64,000 bases of DNA from Anaerolineae bacterium (GCA_026645815.1 JAPKMR010000007.1:49029-113028), one strand, 5' to 3'; positions 35,975 through 44,143 are shown, counted from the stretch's first letter. Notes: generated from the sequence alone by a model not told the origin. A program made the numbers and translations.

Positions 35975-36052
35975 GGTATGAAAGATAGTCGTTTTGGGGT
36001 GAATGTCAAGTAGAGGCTTGGGATTTGGGCGTTTGCGGCAACAGGTTGAAGG

Positions 36053-36874
36053 TTATTCCAGATTGTAGTATGTTAGTAGCAGGCGCTCGAAAAGGCGTGA
36101 GGGCAAGAAGGGTTTTATGCGCGCTGCAAGCCGTTGGGGGAAGGGCCCGATGAGATAGCGCATCCTCGGTTTTCTGGCAGCGACAATCTTGACCACGCTA
36201 CAAGCCACTTTCTCCGGCGAAAAACCGTTGCGCTCATCGGTTTCGATTTTCATAAGCGCCTGGCGATAGCGTGTGGCATAAGGCGAATCTAGATCGGTGG
36301 CAGCTGCCGCGTGCAGCCGGTTGGCGGTGAATGCCGTGCTCACATCACCTGGCTCGACTAGCACGACGTGAATGCCTGAACCGGTTAGCTCCAATCGCAG
36401 CGATTCTGTGAAGCCCTCGACGGCGTATTTGCTGGCACTGTACGGCGCCTGGTAGGGTAACCCCATCAAGCCACCGATTGAACTCATATTGATGATGAGC
36501 CCCGTTCTCTGTTTTCGCATGATGGGCAGCACCGCACGGCACACTCGAACTACGCCGAAGAAGTTCACATCAAAGAGCGACTGGGCTTCCTCAAGTGTCG
36601 TATCTTCCACTGCCCCACCAAAGCCTTTACCGCTGTTGTTCAGGACGCAATCGAGCCGACCCTCATGCTCCATGATTTTCTGGATGGCGGCATCCACTGA
36701 TGCCTCTTGGGTCACATCCATGCATAGTGGTGTAAATGCGGTAGCTGTGCGGAAGGTCTGACGACTGGTACCGTAGACCCGGTGTCCCAGCGCGGCGAGG
36801 TCTGTCGCGCAGGCAAACCCTATCCCAGAAGATGCGCCGGTAATGAGAATCACTTTTGCGTGGGTAGCATTCAT
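36053..36874 (-). CDS. Short-chain dehydrogenase/reductase
   Basis: 273 residues, classical SDR. The nucleotide-binding TGASSGIG lies near residue 13, the NNSG motif near 85, the catalytic Ser in MSSIGG, and YSASKYAVEG gives the Tyr-x3-Lys pair. The C-terminus is longer and hydrophobic, as in membrane-associated SDRs that act on lipids or retinol-like substrates. GGAGGAATATCGAGAGCC precedes the ATG. It appears to stand alone. The substrate is unknown. Confidence 0.9.
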   Translation of the reverse strand: MNATHAKVILITGASSGIGFACATDLAALGHRVYGTSRQTFRTATAFTPLCMDVTQEASVDAAIQKIMEHEGRLDCVLNNSGKGFGGAVEDTTLEEAQSLFDVNFFGVVRVCRAVLPIMRKQRTGLIINMSSIGGLMGLPYQAPYSASKYAVEGFTESLRLELTGSGIHVVLVEPGDVSTAFTANRLHAAAATDLDSPYATRYRQALMKIETDERNGFSPEKVACSVVKIVAARKPRMRYLIGPFPQRLAARIKPFLPSRLFERLLLTYYNLE

Positions 36875-37004
36875 GGCTCTCGATATTCCTCCAGGAGGTT
36901 AATGATATGTTACAGCTTTATCTTTGTCCCAGGATTCTTGTGACAAAGTAATACGTATCAGTATATGGGAGGTCGTTGCGCTGTCAACGCTAGTTCTTTG
37001 GTGA

Positions 37005-37180
37005 GTGATTTTTCACGTCGTGGCGCAGCCACACCGTGAAAAATCACCTCTCTCACACGTCCCTACAGGGCGCGTCCTGTAGGGACGTGTGAGATTGTCG
37101 CCCGGCATGAAATACACCCCGGAAAGGGATTCCGTTGCAGGTCGCTGACCGAGAAGCCCTCTGAATGGCTACAAATGCCC
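37005..37180. repeat. Non-coding intergenic block with two hairpins and a dispersed repeat
   Basis: The 36875-37304 gap has no gene. Hairpin one: GTGATTTTTCACG (37005-37017) pairs with CGTGAAAAATCAC (37035-37047), with an inner GTGGC/GCCAC stem. Hairpin two is a perfect 18-bp inverted repeat (37052-37069 with 37076-37093, ctcacacgtccctacagg). At 37137-37180, gcaggtcgctgacc and gctacaaatgccc match the repeat seen at 2837-3000 in inverted orientation. This block probably ends transcription and marks past insertion of small elements. Confidence 0.7.
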
Positions 37181-37191
37181 GGAAAAACCGT

Positions 37192-37222
37192 CTATTGACA
37201 AATTGACAATAGATGTTATACT
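37192..37222 (+). promoter_or_regulatory. Promoter with CTATTG-N9-CAATAG operator
   Basis: TTGACA (37195-37200), 16 bp, TATACT (37217-37222). The palindrome CTATTG (37192-37197) N9 CAATAG (37207-37212) covers the -35 box. The same palindrome in the same phase covers the -35 box of the convergent operon at 43168-43199, so both are probably repressed by one regulator. Confidence 0.7.
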
Positions 37223-37304
37223 TTTAGCAGGGTATGTACCGGAATGGTCTTCACCAAGTGGTGGGGAGCGGTCATATTTCCATCAATTGAGGAGGTTTTT
37301 GAAT

Positions 37305-37685
37305 ATGTCTATTGTAATTTCCGCCAGCGCTGCCGATTTGGATGCGCCTGTTAGTCCGATTTTTGCACGTTGTCAGTACTTCATCTTTGTGAATCCGGAG
37401 ACGTTGGAATTTGAGGCGTTGCCCAATCCTGCGATTGGCGCATCTGGGGGAGCTGGTGTTCAGGCGGCGCAGTTGGTCCTTCGACGTGGTGTGCGGGCCG
37501 TTATTGCGCCTAATCTTGGACCTAATGCCTTTCGGATCGTTGTAGCCGCGGGCGTGCCGGCTTATCAGCAGCAGGGTGCAACTGTACGTGAAGTGATTGC
37601 CGCCTTCAACGCTGGGCAATTGTTGCGGTTGGATACACCTGGCGCTGATCATGTCGGTTTGGTTGGCGGACGGCACCACCGGTAA
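37305..37685 (+). CDS. NifX/NafY-like (MTH1175-type) metallocluster-binding protein
   Basis: 126 residues from the ATG at 37305, with AGGAGG upstream. The in-frame ORF start at 37203 lies inside the promoter. ISASAADLDAPVSPIFARCQYF at the N-terminus and GVRAVIAPNLGPNAFRIVVAAGVPAY are typical of the dinitrogenase iron-molybdenum cofactor biosynthesis fold, whose members bind FeS or Mo-Fe-S clusters. No nif genes are present, so this belongs to the stand-alone group often found beside ferredoxin-containing MinD ATPases. It is first in a six-gene operon. Confidence 0.9.
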   Translation: MSIVISASAADLDAPVSPIFARCQYFIFVNPETLEFEALPNPAIGASGGAGVQAAQLVLRRGVRAVIAPNLGPNAFRIVVAAGVPAYQQQGATVREVIAAFNAGQLLRLDTPGADHVGLVGGRHHR

Positions 37686-37797
37686 TAGTGATGGGGGATG
37701 GTGGATAGCGATTTTAGCCATGCGATGGCATAACAAATGGCTTCGCGGGGGGTGTTTTGCATGATCAGGGTACTGGATTATTCGTAGAGGTGAGATG

Positions 37798-38013
37798 ATG
37801 AATCGTGGACAGGGTGGTGGTAGTGGCGGTGGTCGTGGCGGCGGCGTGGGGCGTGGGCGAGGTTTAGGCCCCGGACGTGGTGGCGGTACGGCAGCTGGTC
37901 CCGGAGGTGTTTGCGTTTGTCCGGCTTGTGGGCATCGTGAGTCACACGTGCCCGGACAGCCCTGCACCAGTAGAGTTTGTCCTGAATGCGGAACGCGGAT
38001 GATTCGGGAATGA
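37798..38013 (+). CDS. Small Gly-rich protein with two CxxC pairs
   Basis: 71 residues. A Gly/Arg-rich first half (about 1-38) is followed by CVCPACGHRE and CPECGTRMI, a rubredoxin- or zinc-ribbon-like metal site. Similar small proteins accompany NifX-like and MinD-ferredoxin genes, so it is probably part of the same metallocluster system. Two ATGs (37795, 37798) follow AGAGG, and spacing favours the second. The next gene overlaps its stop by ATGA, showing translational coupling. Confidence 0.75.
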   Translation: MNRGQGGGSGGGRGGGVGRGRGLGPGRGGGTAAGPGGVCVCPACGHRESHVPGQPCTSRVCPECGTRMIRE

Positions 38014-38879
38014 GGGTTGCAATTGCCAGTGGCAAGGGGGGCACGGGGAAAACTACCGTGGCGGTAAGCCTGGCGCTTAGTCTGGCGGAGTATCACCCCC
38101 TGTTACTCGATTGTGATGTGGAGGAGCCGAATGCCGCACTCTTTTTGCGTCCAGCGTTTACCGCTCAACGTGAGGTGGGGCAATGGGTTCCGGTGGTGAA
38201 TCCGGCGGTGTGCACCGGTTGTGGGCGCTGTGCTGAGGTGTGTGAATATCATGCAATCACGGTGGTTGGCAAGCAGGTCTTTATCTTTCCGGAACTCTGT
38301 CATGGCTGCGGCAGTTGCTCGCGTCAATGTCCGGTAGGTGCATTGCACGAGGATCTGGATGTGATCGGCTCATTGGATCAGGGTCAGGCTGAGCAGATCA
38401 CCTTCTTCCAGGGGACGCTCAACGTAGGCGAGGCGATGGCTGTGCCGGTAATTCGGCAACTGAAGCAATGGGGGCTTCAGAGTAACGTCCATCAGGCTCA
38501 GCCAGTGATTCTTGACGCGCCACCGGGTGCTTCCTGCCCCGTTGTCGAGACATTGCGCGGTGCAGATGCGGTGTTGTTGGTGACAGAACCAACACCCTTT
38601 GGTCTGCATGATCTCCGTGTGGCTGTGGAAGTGGTTCGTGAGATGGAGACTGCTCGGGGAACCTCGTTGCCGGTGGCGGTCGTCGTAAACCGTGATGGTG
38701 CTGGAGATAGCGGTGTAGATGCTTTCTGCGCTGCTGAAGGCATACCTATCCTGATGAGGATTCCGTTGGAGCGTGGTATTGCGGAGGGTATTGCCCAGGG
38801 AAAGACGTTGATAGACATCTATCCCGAATACAGTGCGCAATTTGCCCAACTTTGGCAGGAACTGGTGGCGTTGCGATGA
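38010..38879 (+). CDS. MinD/Mrp-type P-loop ATPase with inserted ferredoxin domain (first copy)
   Basis: 289 residues from the ATG at 38010, overlapping the previous stop. The deviant Walker A SGKGGTGKTTV sits near the N-terminus. Two [4Fe-4S] motifs, CTGCGRCAEVCEYHA and CHGCGSCSRQCP, are inserted at about residues 65-110. A LDAPPGASCPV switch region follows. These ATPases resemble FeS-cluster carrier or insertion proteins. It pairs with a second copy immediately downstream, and the two probably form a heterodimer. The client protein is unknown. Confidence 0.92.
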   Translation: MRVAIASGKGGTGKTTVAVSLALSLAEYHPLLLDCDVEEPNAALFLRPAFTAQREVGQWVPVVNPAVCTGCGRCAEVCEYHAITVVGKQVFIFPELCHGCGSCSRQCPVGALHEDLDVIGSLDQGQAEQITFFQGTLNVGEAMAVPVIRQLKQWGLQSNVHQAQPVILDAPPGASCPVVETLRGADAVLLVTEPTPFGLHDLRVAVEVVREMETARGTSLPVAVVVNRDGAGDSGVDAFCAAEGIPILMRIPLERGIAEGIAQGKTLIDIYPEYSAQFAQLWQELVALR

Positions 38880-39751
38880 AACAGCTCGTCATTCTTAGTG
38901 GCAAAGGCGGGACAGGCAAGACTACGGTGACGGCAGCGCTGGCGCATCTGGCATCGCAGTCCCACCGCGTAGTCCTTGCTGACGCTGACGTGGACGCGGC
39001 CAACCTGGGTCTGGTGCTCTCTCCCGTTACGGAGGCAACTTCCGATTTCATGGGGGGGAAAATAGCAGAGATTGATCCGGCTGTGTGCATCGCTTGCGGT
39101 CGTTGCGCTGAGGTGTGTCGCTTCGATGCGGTACGTCCCGGGGGGGTCTATACTATAGATTCATTGGGCTGTGAGGGCTGTGCTGCCTGCTTCTATGAAT
39201 GTCCGGTGCAAGCCATTACCATGGTGCCGCAACATGCCGGACAGTGGTTTATTGCATCCACGCGCTATGGGCCGTTGTACCATGCACGCCTTTTTGCCGG
39301 ACAGGAGAATTCCGGGAAATTGGTCACCTTGGTCAAGCAGATGGCGCGGCTACGCGCGTCGGAGGAAAGCGCCGACCTGCTCTTGGTGGACGGACCTCCC
39401 GGTATCGGTTGTCCGGTAATTGCTGCGCTCTCAGGGGCTGACCTGGTATTGATTGTGACCGAACCGACGGTATCGGGCGTGCACGATTTGGAGCGGATTC
39501 TAGGGCTTAGCGCGCATTTCAAGACGAAGGCGGTAGTGTTGTTGAACAAGGCTGATCTCAGCCCGGTGCATGCCGAAGCTGTTGTATCTGCCTGTGCGGC
39601 GCGAGAAGTCCTGGTAGTGGGGCATCTGCCTTATGATCCAGAAGTGACCACAAGCATGGTGCGCGGCGAACCGGTTACAACAGGAGATGGTCCCTTGAAT
39701 GCGGGATTGCGGCAGGTTTGGGCGTTGCTTGTGGAGCAGCTGGCTTTATAG
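38876..39751 (+). CDS. MinD/Mrp-type P-loop ATPase with inserted ferredoxin domain (second copy)
   Basis: 291 residues, with ATGA overlap with the first copy. The deviant Walker A SGKGGTGKTTV, CIACGRCAEVCRFDA and CEGCAACFYECP cluster motifs, and VDGPPGIGCPV are in the same order as in the first copy. The tandem arrangement with NifX-like and CxxC proteins is known from strict anaerobes and archaea and is thought to serve metallocluster assembly or delivery. That role is inferred from families, not shown here. Confidence 0.92.
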   Translation: MKQLVILSGKGGTGKTTVTAALAHLASQSHRVVLADADVDAANLGLVLSPVTEATSDFMGGKIAEIDPAVCIACGRCAEVCRFDAVRPGGVYTIDSLGCEGCAACFYECPVQAITMVPQHAGQWFIASTRYGPLYHARLFAGQENSGKLVTLVKQMARLRASEESADLLLVDGPPGIGCPVIAALSGADLVLIVTEPTVSGVHDLERILGLSAHFKTKAVVLLNKADLSPVHAEAVVSACAAREVLVVGHLPYDPEVTTSMVRGEPVTTGDGPLNAGLRQVWALLVEQLAL

Positions 39752-39770
39752 ATGAGTCGAGGGGGCGCCA

Positions 39771-40232
39771 ATGTTGAACGATTCAGGATGGATGCAGGTA
39801 TTGAGCAAGGTTCTGCGACCGGCTTTTGGACTGGCTCTGTTCCTTTCGCAATTCACTGCCACTCGCGATACATTGTTCACTGAGAGTGGTGCTTTACTCG
39901 GATTGGGTGTTGTGTTGATTGGAGCTGGCGTGGGTTTGTGGGTGAGTGCCTCGCGTCACTTGCAGCGGGTTAAGAATCAGGATATCTTTGCACAAACGGG
40001 ACCGTATCAGGTTGTCCGGCATCCAATCTATGCCAGTATTTACCTTTTTTCATTGGGCTTAGGATTTCTGTTTTTTGCCTGGGCGTGGTTTGGCGTGCTC
40101 TTGGTATTCGCGCCACTATGGGTAATGGAATGCCGGGCAGAGGAGCGCGAGATGGAGAGAATCCACGGACCGGCATACCGAACATATCAACAGCGCACAG
40201 GCATGTTCTTTCCCAAGGTGCAGCTTAAGTAG
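39771..40232 (+). CDS. Isoprenylcysteine carboxyl methyltransferase-like membrane protein
   Basis: 153 residues with four hydrophobic segments. GPYQVVRHPIYASIYLFSLG and the C-terminal EEREMERIHGPAYRTYQQRTGMFFP are the SAM-binding signatures of the ICMT/PEMT family. In bacteria the methyl acceptor is usually unknown (lipid or thiol). It is within the NifX-MinD operon, 19 bp after the second ATPase, so it may act on the same target or just be co-expressed. Confidence 0.88.
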   Translation: MLNDSGWMQVLSKVLRPAFGLALFLSQFTATRDTLFTESGALLGLGVVLIGAGVGLWVSASRHLQRVKNQDIFAQTGPYQVVRHPIYASIYLFSLGLGFLFFAWAWFGVLLVFAPLWVMECRAEEREMERIHGPAYRTYQQRTGMFFPKVQLK

Positions 40233-40233
40233 T

Positions 40234-41079
40234 ATGCGCACATACCTGGATTGTCACCCTTGTTTTTTGCGCCAGGCATTGAGTGCGGCGCGGCACGCAG
40301 GTGCGGATGAAGTGACACAGCATGAGATTATGGGCGCCGCCTTGGATTTGCTGCAGACGCTCTCCCCAGGGCAAAGCCCACCGGAGATCGGTCACGCTGT
40401 GCATCGTATCGTACGCGAACGAATGGGTCACAGTGATCCCTACCACGCTATCAAGGCCTTGAGCACCCGTGAGGCATTGGCGCTCTATCCCCGGATGAAG
40501 GCGTTGACGGCTGAGAGCGCCGATTCGCTGGAGATGGCGGTACGCCTGAGCATAGCTGGGAATATCATTGACTTTGCCCAATCGGATGAACTGGCGGACC
40601 TATGGGCAACGGCGGAACGGGTGCTGGTCGCTCCGCTGGTGCTCAACGATTTGGAGGCATTGCGTACGCAATTGGCGAGTGCCAGTCACGTGCTCTTTCT
40701 GGCTGATAATGCCGGGGAGACGGTTTTCGATAGAGTACTGATCGAGGTTCTACCGGTACCTGTGATTTATGTGGTGAAAGGCGGACCTACGCTCAACGAT
40801 GCGACTCTGGAAGACGCGGTTGCTGCTGGCTTGGATGCGTGCGCCACATTGATGGATAACGGTGCGGATGCACCGGGCACAATTCTATCGCTTTGTTCAG
40901 AGGAATTCCGCCAGGTCTACGCTGCCGCGCCGTTGGTGATTGCTAAGGGACAGGCGAATTACGAGACGCTCAGCGAAGCGGGCGCACGTGTATTTTGCCT
41001 GTTGCAGGTCAAATGCCCTGTCATCGGGCGTGATTTGGGCATGCCTGTGGGGAGCGTCGTTGTACGGCAGAGCCTGTAA
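40234..41079 (+). CDS. DUF89/ARMT1-like metal-dependent phosphatase
   Basis: 281 residues. The N-terminal helical domain has CHPCFLRQAL (CxxC), and the DUF89 core shows FLADNAGETVFDRVLIE with the metal-binding Asp/Asn, and VIAKGQANYETLSE. Members act as metabolite damage-control phosphatases or protein-carboxyl methyltransferase-like enzymes. The CxxC form is the bacterial/archaeal type often linked to metal and redox genes. It starts one base after the ICMT-like stop, so it is co-translated, and it is the last gene of this operon. Confidence 0.9.
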   Translation: MRTYLDCHPCFLRQALSAARHAGADEVTQHEIMGAALDLLQTLSPGQSPPEIGHAVHRIVRERMGHSDPYHAIKALSTREALALYPRMKALTAESADSLEMAVRLSIAGNIIDFAQSDELADLWATAERVLVAPLVLNDLEALRTQLASASHVLFLADNAGETVFDRVLIEVLPVPVIYVVKGGPTLNDATLEDAVAAGLDACATLMDNGADAPGTILSLCSEEFRQVYAAAPLVIAKGQANYETLSEAGARVFCLLQVKCPVIGRDLGMPVGSVVVRQSL

Positions 41080-41113
41080 GGCACGCCCTGTGAACTGTTA
41101 TTCGAAAACTTGT

Positions 41114-41560
41114 CTAGTTGTAGGCGTCGCGAGTTTCTTTATCGGCCATGGTGGGCGCGAGGAGCTCTTCCCAGGCAGGTGAGTCCCACGTGCCCAGGCG
41201 CGTATGGAGTTCCAGGTATTTGGTGGGGATGGGGTGTGTTCCCACGACAACCGGTATCCCGTAACGTGTCTCCAGATAGGATTTGAAGGTGCGGATACGC
41301 GGGCAGGGAGGGTAGCCTACGACCATTCCCGTGGCCAGATGGATGACCTGAACGCCGTTCTTGACCATTTCATCCCCGGTGTACTCGACGTTGCCCCCCG
41401 GACAGCCATCGCAGGATGTGTAGCCCACCAGTTCAACTTCTTTGCCCGCATAAATGCTGAAAGCGCCTTCCCGGTTGCGAAGGGCGCGCAGGCATTTCCC
41501 GCCCGCGCAGCGGCGATAGCGATCACAGATGATGATGCCAATTTTGATAGTTTCGCTCAT
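41114..41560 (-). CDS. CGGC-domain putative metal-binding protein
   Basis: 148 residues. CDRYRRCAGGKCLRAL near the N-terminus is the CGGC signature, followed by SCDGCPGG and a third Cys region (GYPPCPRI). The Cys pattern suggests binding of a metal or FeS cluster. The function of the family is unknown. GGGGAG lies upstream of the ATG. It is the last of three genes transcribed leftward and converges with the DUF89 gene, leaving 34 bases between the stops. Confidence 0.88.
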   Translation of the reverse strand: MSETIKIGIIICDRYRRCAGGKCLRALRNREGAFSIYAGKEVELVGYTSCDGCPGGNVEYTGDEMVKNGVQVIHLATGMVVGYPPCPRIRTFKSYLETRYGIPVVVGTHPIPTKYLELHTRLGTWDSPAWEELLAPTMADKETRDAYN

Positions 41561-41577
41561 GTGGAAACTCCCCTTTG

Positions 41578-41955
41578 CTAAGCTATTTGCTCACGACCAG
41601 CAAAAACCTGCTCCACCCGTAAGGCTGCTACGGCATGCCCTGGTAACCGGGTTGGATTCCAGCTCTTCATATTTTCGAAAAGAGGCCCTTCGGTATAGTA
41701 TTCCAGGGCGCCTTTGATCTGATAAGCTTTTCCTTCTTTGGTGATGAACAACAGCGCACCGTGGCTTCCTTCCAGGATGTTGGCTTTGGTTTTGTTGAAG
41801 TAGTTATCCGCGATCAGCAGTGTTGCTTCGTCGTATTTGCTGACGCAAGTGGCATAAATAGCGTTTGGCACTCCCGTCGCACTTACTGTGGTCAATACGA
41901 TAGGTCCTTCACGCTGTTCCCAGGCTTGACTGACGATTGTTGGTAATGCGGTCAT
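41578..41955 (-). CDS. Pyridoxamine 5'-phosphate oxidase-like FMN split-barrel protein
   Basis: 125 residues from the ATG at 41955, with AAGGAGAAAC upstream. The ORF-track start at 41997 overlaps the neighbour. The split-barrel fold is indicated by GPIVLTTVSATGVPNAIYATCVSKYDE and LLIADNYFNKTKANILEG, the FMN-binding region of the PNPOx-like family. It is probably a flavin reductase or FMN-binding redox protein. It lies between the Trx-VKOR and CGGC genes in one operon. Confidence 0.88.
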   Translation of the reverse strand: MTALPTIVSQAWEQREGPIVLTTVSATGVPNAIYATCVSKYDEATLLIADNYFNKTKANILEGSHGALLFITKEGKAYQIKGALEYYTEGPLFENMKSWNPTRLPGHAVAALRVEQVFAGREQIA

Positions 41956-41980
41956 AGGGTTTCTCCTTGTTGATTGGTAT

Positions 41981-43138
41981 TCAGGAATGGGTTGCAAGTG
42001 AGCGCACTGCTACAGCCGCGGGGCGCAGCAAGGGAGCCACAAGCCACAATAGCGCGGTCATGATAACGGCTGAAGTGAGGCACCAGGCGCAGGTAGCGCC
42101 AATAACAAAAGGTTCCAGGAAAGTCAGATAGATGGAAAAGGCAACTCCAAACCAGACCATGCCTGCAAGTGCCAGTTGCGCCAGGTTTGCCCATGGAGGG
42201 CGTGACCAGCGCGCTACTACCCATGCTGCGCCAATGGCTATGTAGCCCGACAAGCCCAGCACTGCGATGGGGAGGAAACCGAACAGCAGTGCATAGTCGC
42301 TCTGTTGTACGGCGTTACAATCGCCTACTGGGCCGCAGACCGCCGTTACTTGTTGCGTTTCCACATAGGCCAGGTAGCCTGCTACGATTAATCCTAATAT
42401 GACAAGGGGTGGCACTGCCTGACGCCAGTGATTGCTGACCAGGCTGGTGGACGGCTGAAGCAGTCTCCAACCCTGGAAAAGGATACTAACCAGCATCCCT
42501 ACCAGCACCAGGATTGATAAACCGTTGCCAAACGGGTCGCGCGCAAAACGGTCGCGCCAGTCCTCTTTCTCGATAATGATGCCAGTAATGGCTGGCTCAG
42601 CGGTTGCTGTGGGAAGTGGTTTGTTCTCTGATGCGATGTCGGTGGGCGCAGGCGTTTCGATTGTAACCTCAGCTGTCGCTGCGTTTGGTTGTGTCGTGGG
42701 GGTAGGTGCGCTTGTAGCAAGGGCGTCGGCAAAGCCAGGGATGGCAGGCCAATCCACACCGTCTTGCCCTAGATAACTTTCAACCAGGCCTGGCAATTGT
42801 TCGGGAATCTCGACAGAGCCGACAAGTACGTCTTCGCCGATGATGAGCGTGGGGACTCCCTGGCGCTCTGGCGGAATGGCGAATGTTTCGATTGCTGCCT
42901 GATACAGTTGTTGTCCACCTTCCTCAGCCACATTGACGCCGACAACTTCGAGTTGCCCTTTGTATTGTTGGATCAACGGCGTCAAGACGTTTTCGATGAC
43001 GTAATGGCAATGCCCACAGGAGGGGGAATAGAACATTACTGCCCTGACAACAATCTCACCTTCAGCGTTTACAGGAACTACAAATAGCTTGCTTAGCAGG
43101 CATAGGCCCAGAAGTGCTCCAAGGGTAAATCTTTTCAT
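41981..43138 (-). CDS. Thioredoxin-VKOR fusion (disulfide-forming membrane protein), reversed domain order
   Basis: 385 residues. A signal-anchor (about 5-24) is followed directly by a thioredoxin-like domain with SPSCGHC (C41, C44) placed outside the membrane. A Thr/Pro-rich linker comes next, and then four or five membrane helices of the VKOR domain with CGPVGDCNAVQQSDYA and the CAWC redox pair. VKOR reoxidises the thioredoxin partner with quinone to make disulfides in exported proteins. In the better-known cyanobacterial fusions the VKOR part comes first. Here it is last. The gene starts from a consensus promoter with an operator. Confidence 0.92.
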   Translation of the reverse strand: MKRFTLGALLGLCLLSKLFVVPVNAEGEIVVRAVMFYSPSCGHCHYVIENVLTPLIQQYKGQLEVVGVNVAEEGGQQLYQAAIETFAIPPERQGVPTLIIGEDVLVGSVEIPEQLPGLVESYLGQDGVDWPAIPGFADALATSAPTPTTQPNAATAEVTIETPAPTDIASENKPLPTATAEPAITGIIIEKEDWRDRFARDPFGNGLSILVLVGMLVSILFQGWRLLQPSTSLVSNHWRQAVPPLVILGLIVAGYLAYVETQQVTAVCGPVGDCNAVQQSDYALLFGFLPIAVLGLSGYIAIGAAWVVARWSRPPWANLAQLALAGMVWFGVAFSIYLTFLEPFVIGATCAWCLTSAVIMTALLWLVAPLLRPAAVAVRSLATHS

Positions 43139-43167
43139 TCATGACCTCAAGATGCGAGTTACTTAGC

Positions 43168-43199
43168 ATTATAGGTGTCTATTGGAAGATTGTCAATAG
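43168..43199 (-). promoter_or_regulatory. Consensus promoter with CTATTG-N9-CAATAG operator
   Basis: On the reverse strand TTGACA (43196-43191), exactly 17 bp, TATAAT (43173-43168) is a full consensus promoter. The palindrome CTATTG (43179-43184) N9 CAATAG (43194-43199) covers the -35 box in the same register as at 37192-37212. A consensus promoter with such an operator is expected to be tightly repressed. Confidence 0.75.
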
Positions 43200-43246
43200 A
43201 TAAAAAAATAAGTAAGTGTTCAGATTTCCATCGCAGGGCGTGAATT

Positions 43247-43334
43247 TCGGGCTGAAGCCCGCGGGAAAGAGTGTTTTTGGCTGCCGCGCTACGCGCGGCA
43301 GCCAAAAACACTTTCTAAAACCGCGGCTTTAGCC
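43247..43334. repeat. Nested inverted repeat with perfect core hairpin
   Basis: The 43139-43445 gap has no gene. Its core stem GTGTTTTTGGCTGCCGCG (43271-43288) pairs perfectly with 43294-43311 around a 5-base loop. Outer arms gggctgaagcccgcgg (43247-43262) and ccgcggctttagcc (43321-43334) are also largely complementary. It is probably a mobile palindrome-type repeat that doubles as a terminator. Confidence 0.7.
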
Positions 43335-43408
43335 TGAAGCGGCGATTCAGTCGCTTCTTGTTGGGGCAAGTGAGGGAACGTTGAACAGTGACAAAAATAA
43401 TCAGAAAG

Positions 43409-43449
43409 GTGATTTTTGCGGCGCGGCGTAGCCGCGCCGCAAAAATCAC
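43409..43449. terminator. Perfect 19-bp hairpin at the flavodoxin 3' end
   Basis: GTGATTTTTGCGGCGCGGC (43409-43427), loop GTA, then the exact complement at 43431-43449. It overlaps the last codons and stop of the flavodoxin gene, so it can end that transcript and read-through from the other side. Confidence 0.8.
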
Positions 43450-43970
43450 TCAGATTTGAGATAGCCAACGACAGAAGCTGCCCAGGCGCGGATCGCATCC
43501 CAATTTCGTGTATCGTTTGCCGGTGCGTTGTAAAGTGGACTGGCAGGGAACGCTTTCAGCAGTGTGTCTGGAAATCGCAACTTCGCCGGGTCGTATTTGC
43601 CACCAAACAATTCAGTTGTCACGGGTTTGAGCCAGGGAACCCTACCCAGCTCTTGGTCCAGTTGGGTGCGTACTACCGGGTCATTCACTTCCTCTGTCTT
43701 TGTGGGACCCAGCACGAAAAGCGCCACCGGGCGTGCAACCAGGGCTTGTTGGTGTCGCGCCAGGAATTTATGTGCTTCCTTGAGCCAACGCCCGATGTAG
43801 AGGGGCGCGCCCAAGACCACGGCGCGGTAGTCTTCCAGTGATTGCACCTGACGCATGGCTTGCACGTCCACGCTCAGTCCGTTTTGGCGCAGCACTGCAG
43901 CAATTTGCTCGGCGACTTCCTGTGTAGAGCCATAGCGCGTAGCATAAGTGACCAGAATGGTTTCTGACAT
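43446..43970 (-). CDS. Flavodoxin-domain protein (HemG-like)
   Basis: 174 residues from the ATG at 43970, preceded by GGAGGAAACC. The FMN phosphate loop TYATRYGSTQEVA near the N-terminus, VVLGAPLYIGRW and the FGGKYDPAKLRF segment match the menaquinone-dependent protoporphyrinogen oxidase (HemG)/flavodoxin_5 family. No other heme genes are in the window, so a general electron-carrier or quinone-reducing role is equally likely. A hairpin terminator follows, and another (44080-44118) lies upstream. It appears to be a single-gene unit. Confidence 0.88.
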   Translation of the reverse strand: MSETILVTYATRYGSTQEVAEQIAAVLRQNGLSVDVQAMRQVQSLEDYRAVVLGAPLYIGRWLKEAHKFLARHQQALVARPVALFVLGPTKTEEVNDPVVRTQLDQELGRVPWLKPVTTELFGGKYDPAKLRFPDTLLKAFPASPLYNAPANDTRNWDAIRAWAASVVGYLKSE

Positions 43971-44079
43971 GGTTTCCTCCTTGCGGTAATTGGCTAAGAA
44001 CCTATCCTGAAATTGTCGCGGCAACACCGAATGATTGCTCCAAGGTTCGGCATTGAGCCGCTAAAGCGACTTTTGAAGG

Positions 44080-44118
44080 GTATTTTTGTGGTGGGGCGAG
44101 GCCCCACCACAAAAATAC
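44080..44118. terminator. Perfect 18-bp hairpin
   Basis: GTATTTTTGTGGTGGGGC (44080-44097), loop GAG, exact complement at 44101-44118. It lies just downstream of the lipoprotein stop and belongs to the same ATTTTT-armed hairpin class as 43409-43449. Confidence 0.8.
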
Positions 44119-44143
44119 CTCATTTCTCAGAACCCGGCGAAAA

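Noticed and set aside
37801-37900. GGTGGT-like tandem repeats as a possible CRISPR or satellite
   Set aside because: They encode the Gly-rich N-terminus of the CxxC protein. There is no spacer structure, and no CRISPR array is visible in the window.
37272-38096. 274-residue reverse-strand ORF
   Set aside because: It crosses three plus-strand genes and a promoter. Its Pro/Arg-rich run is the complement of the Gly-rich protein.
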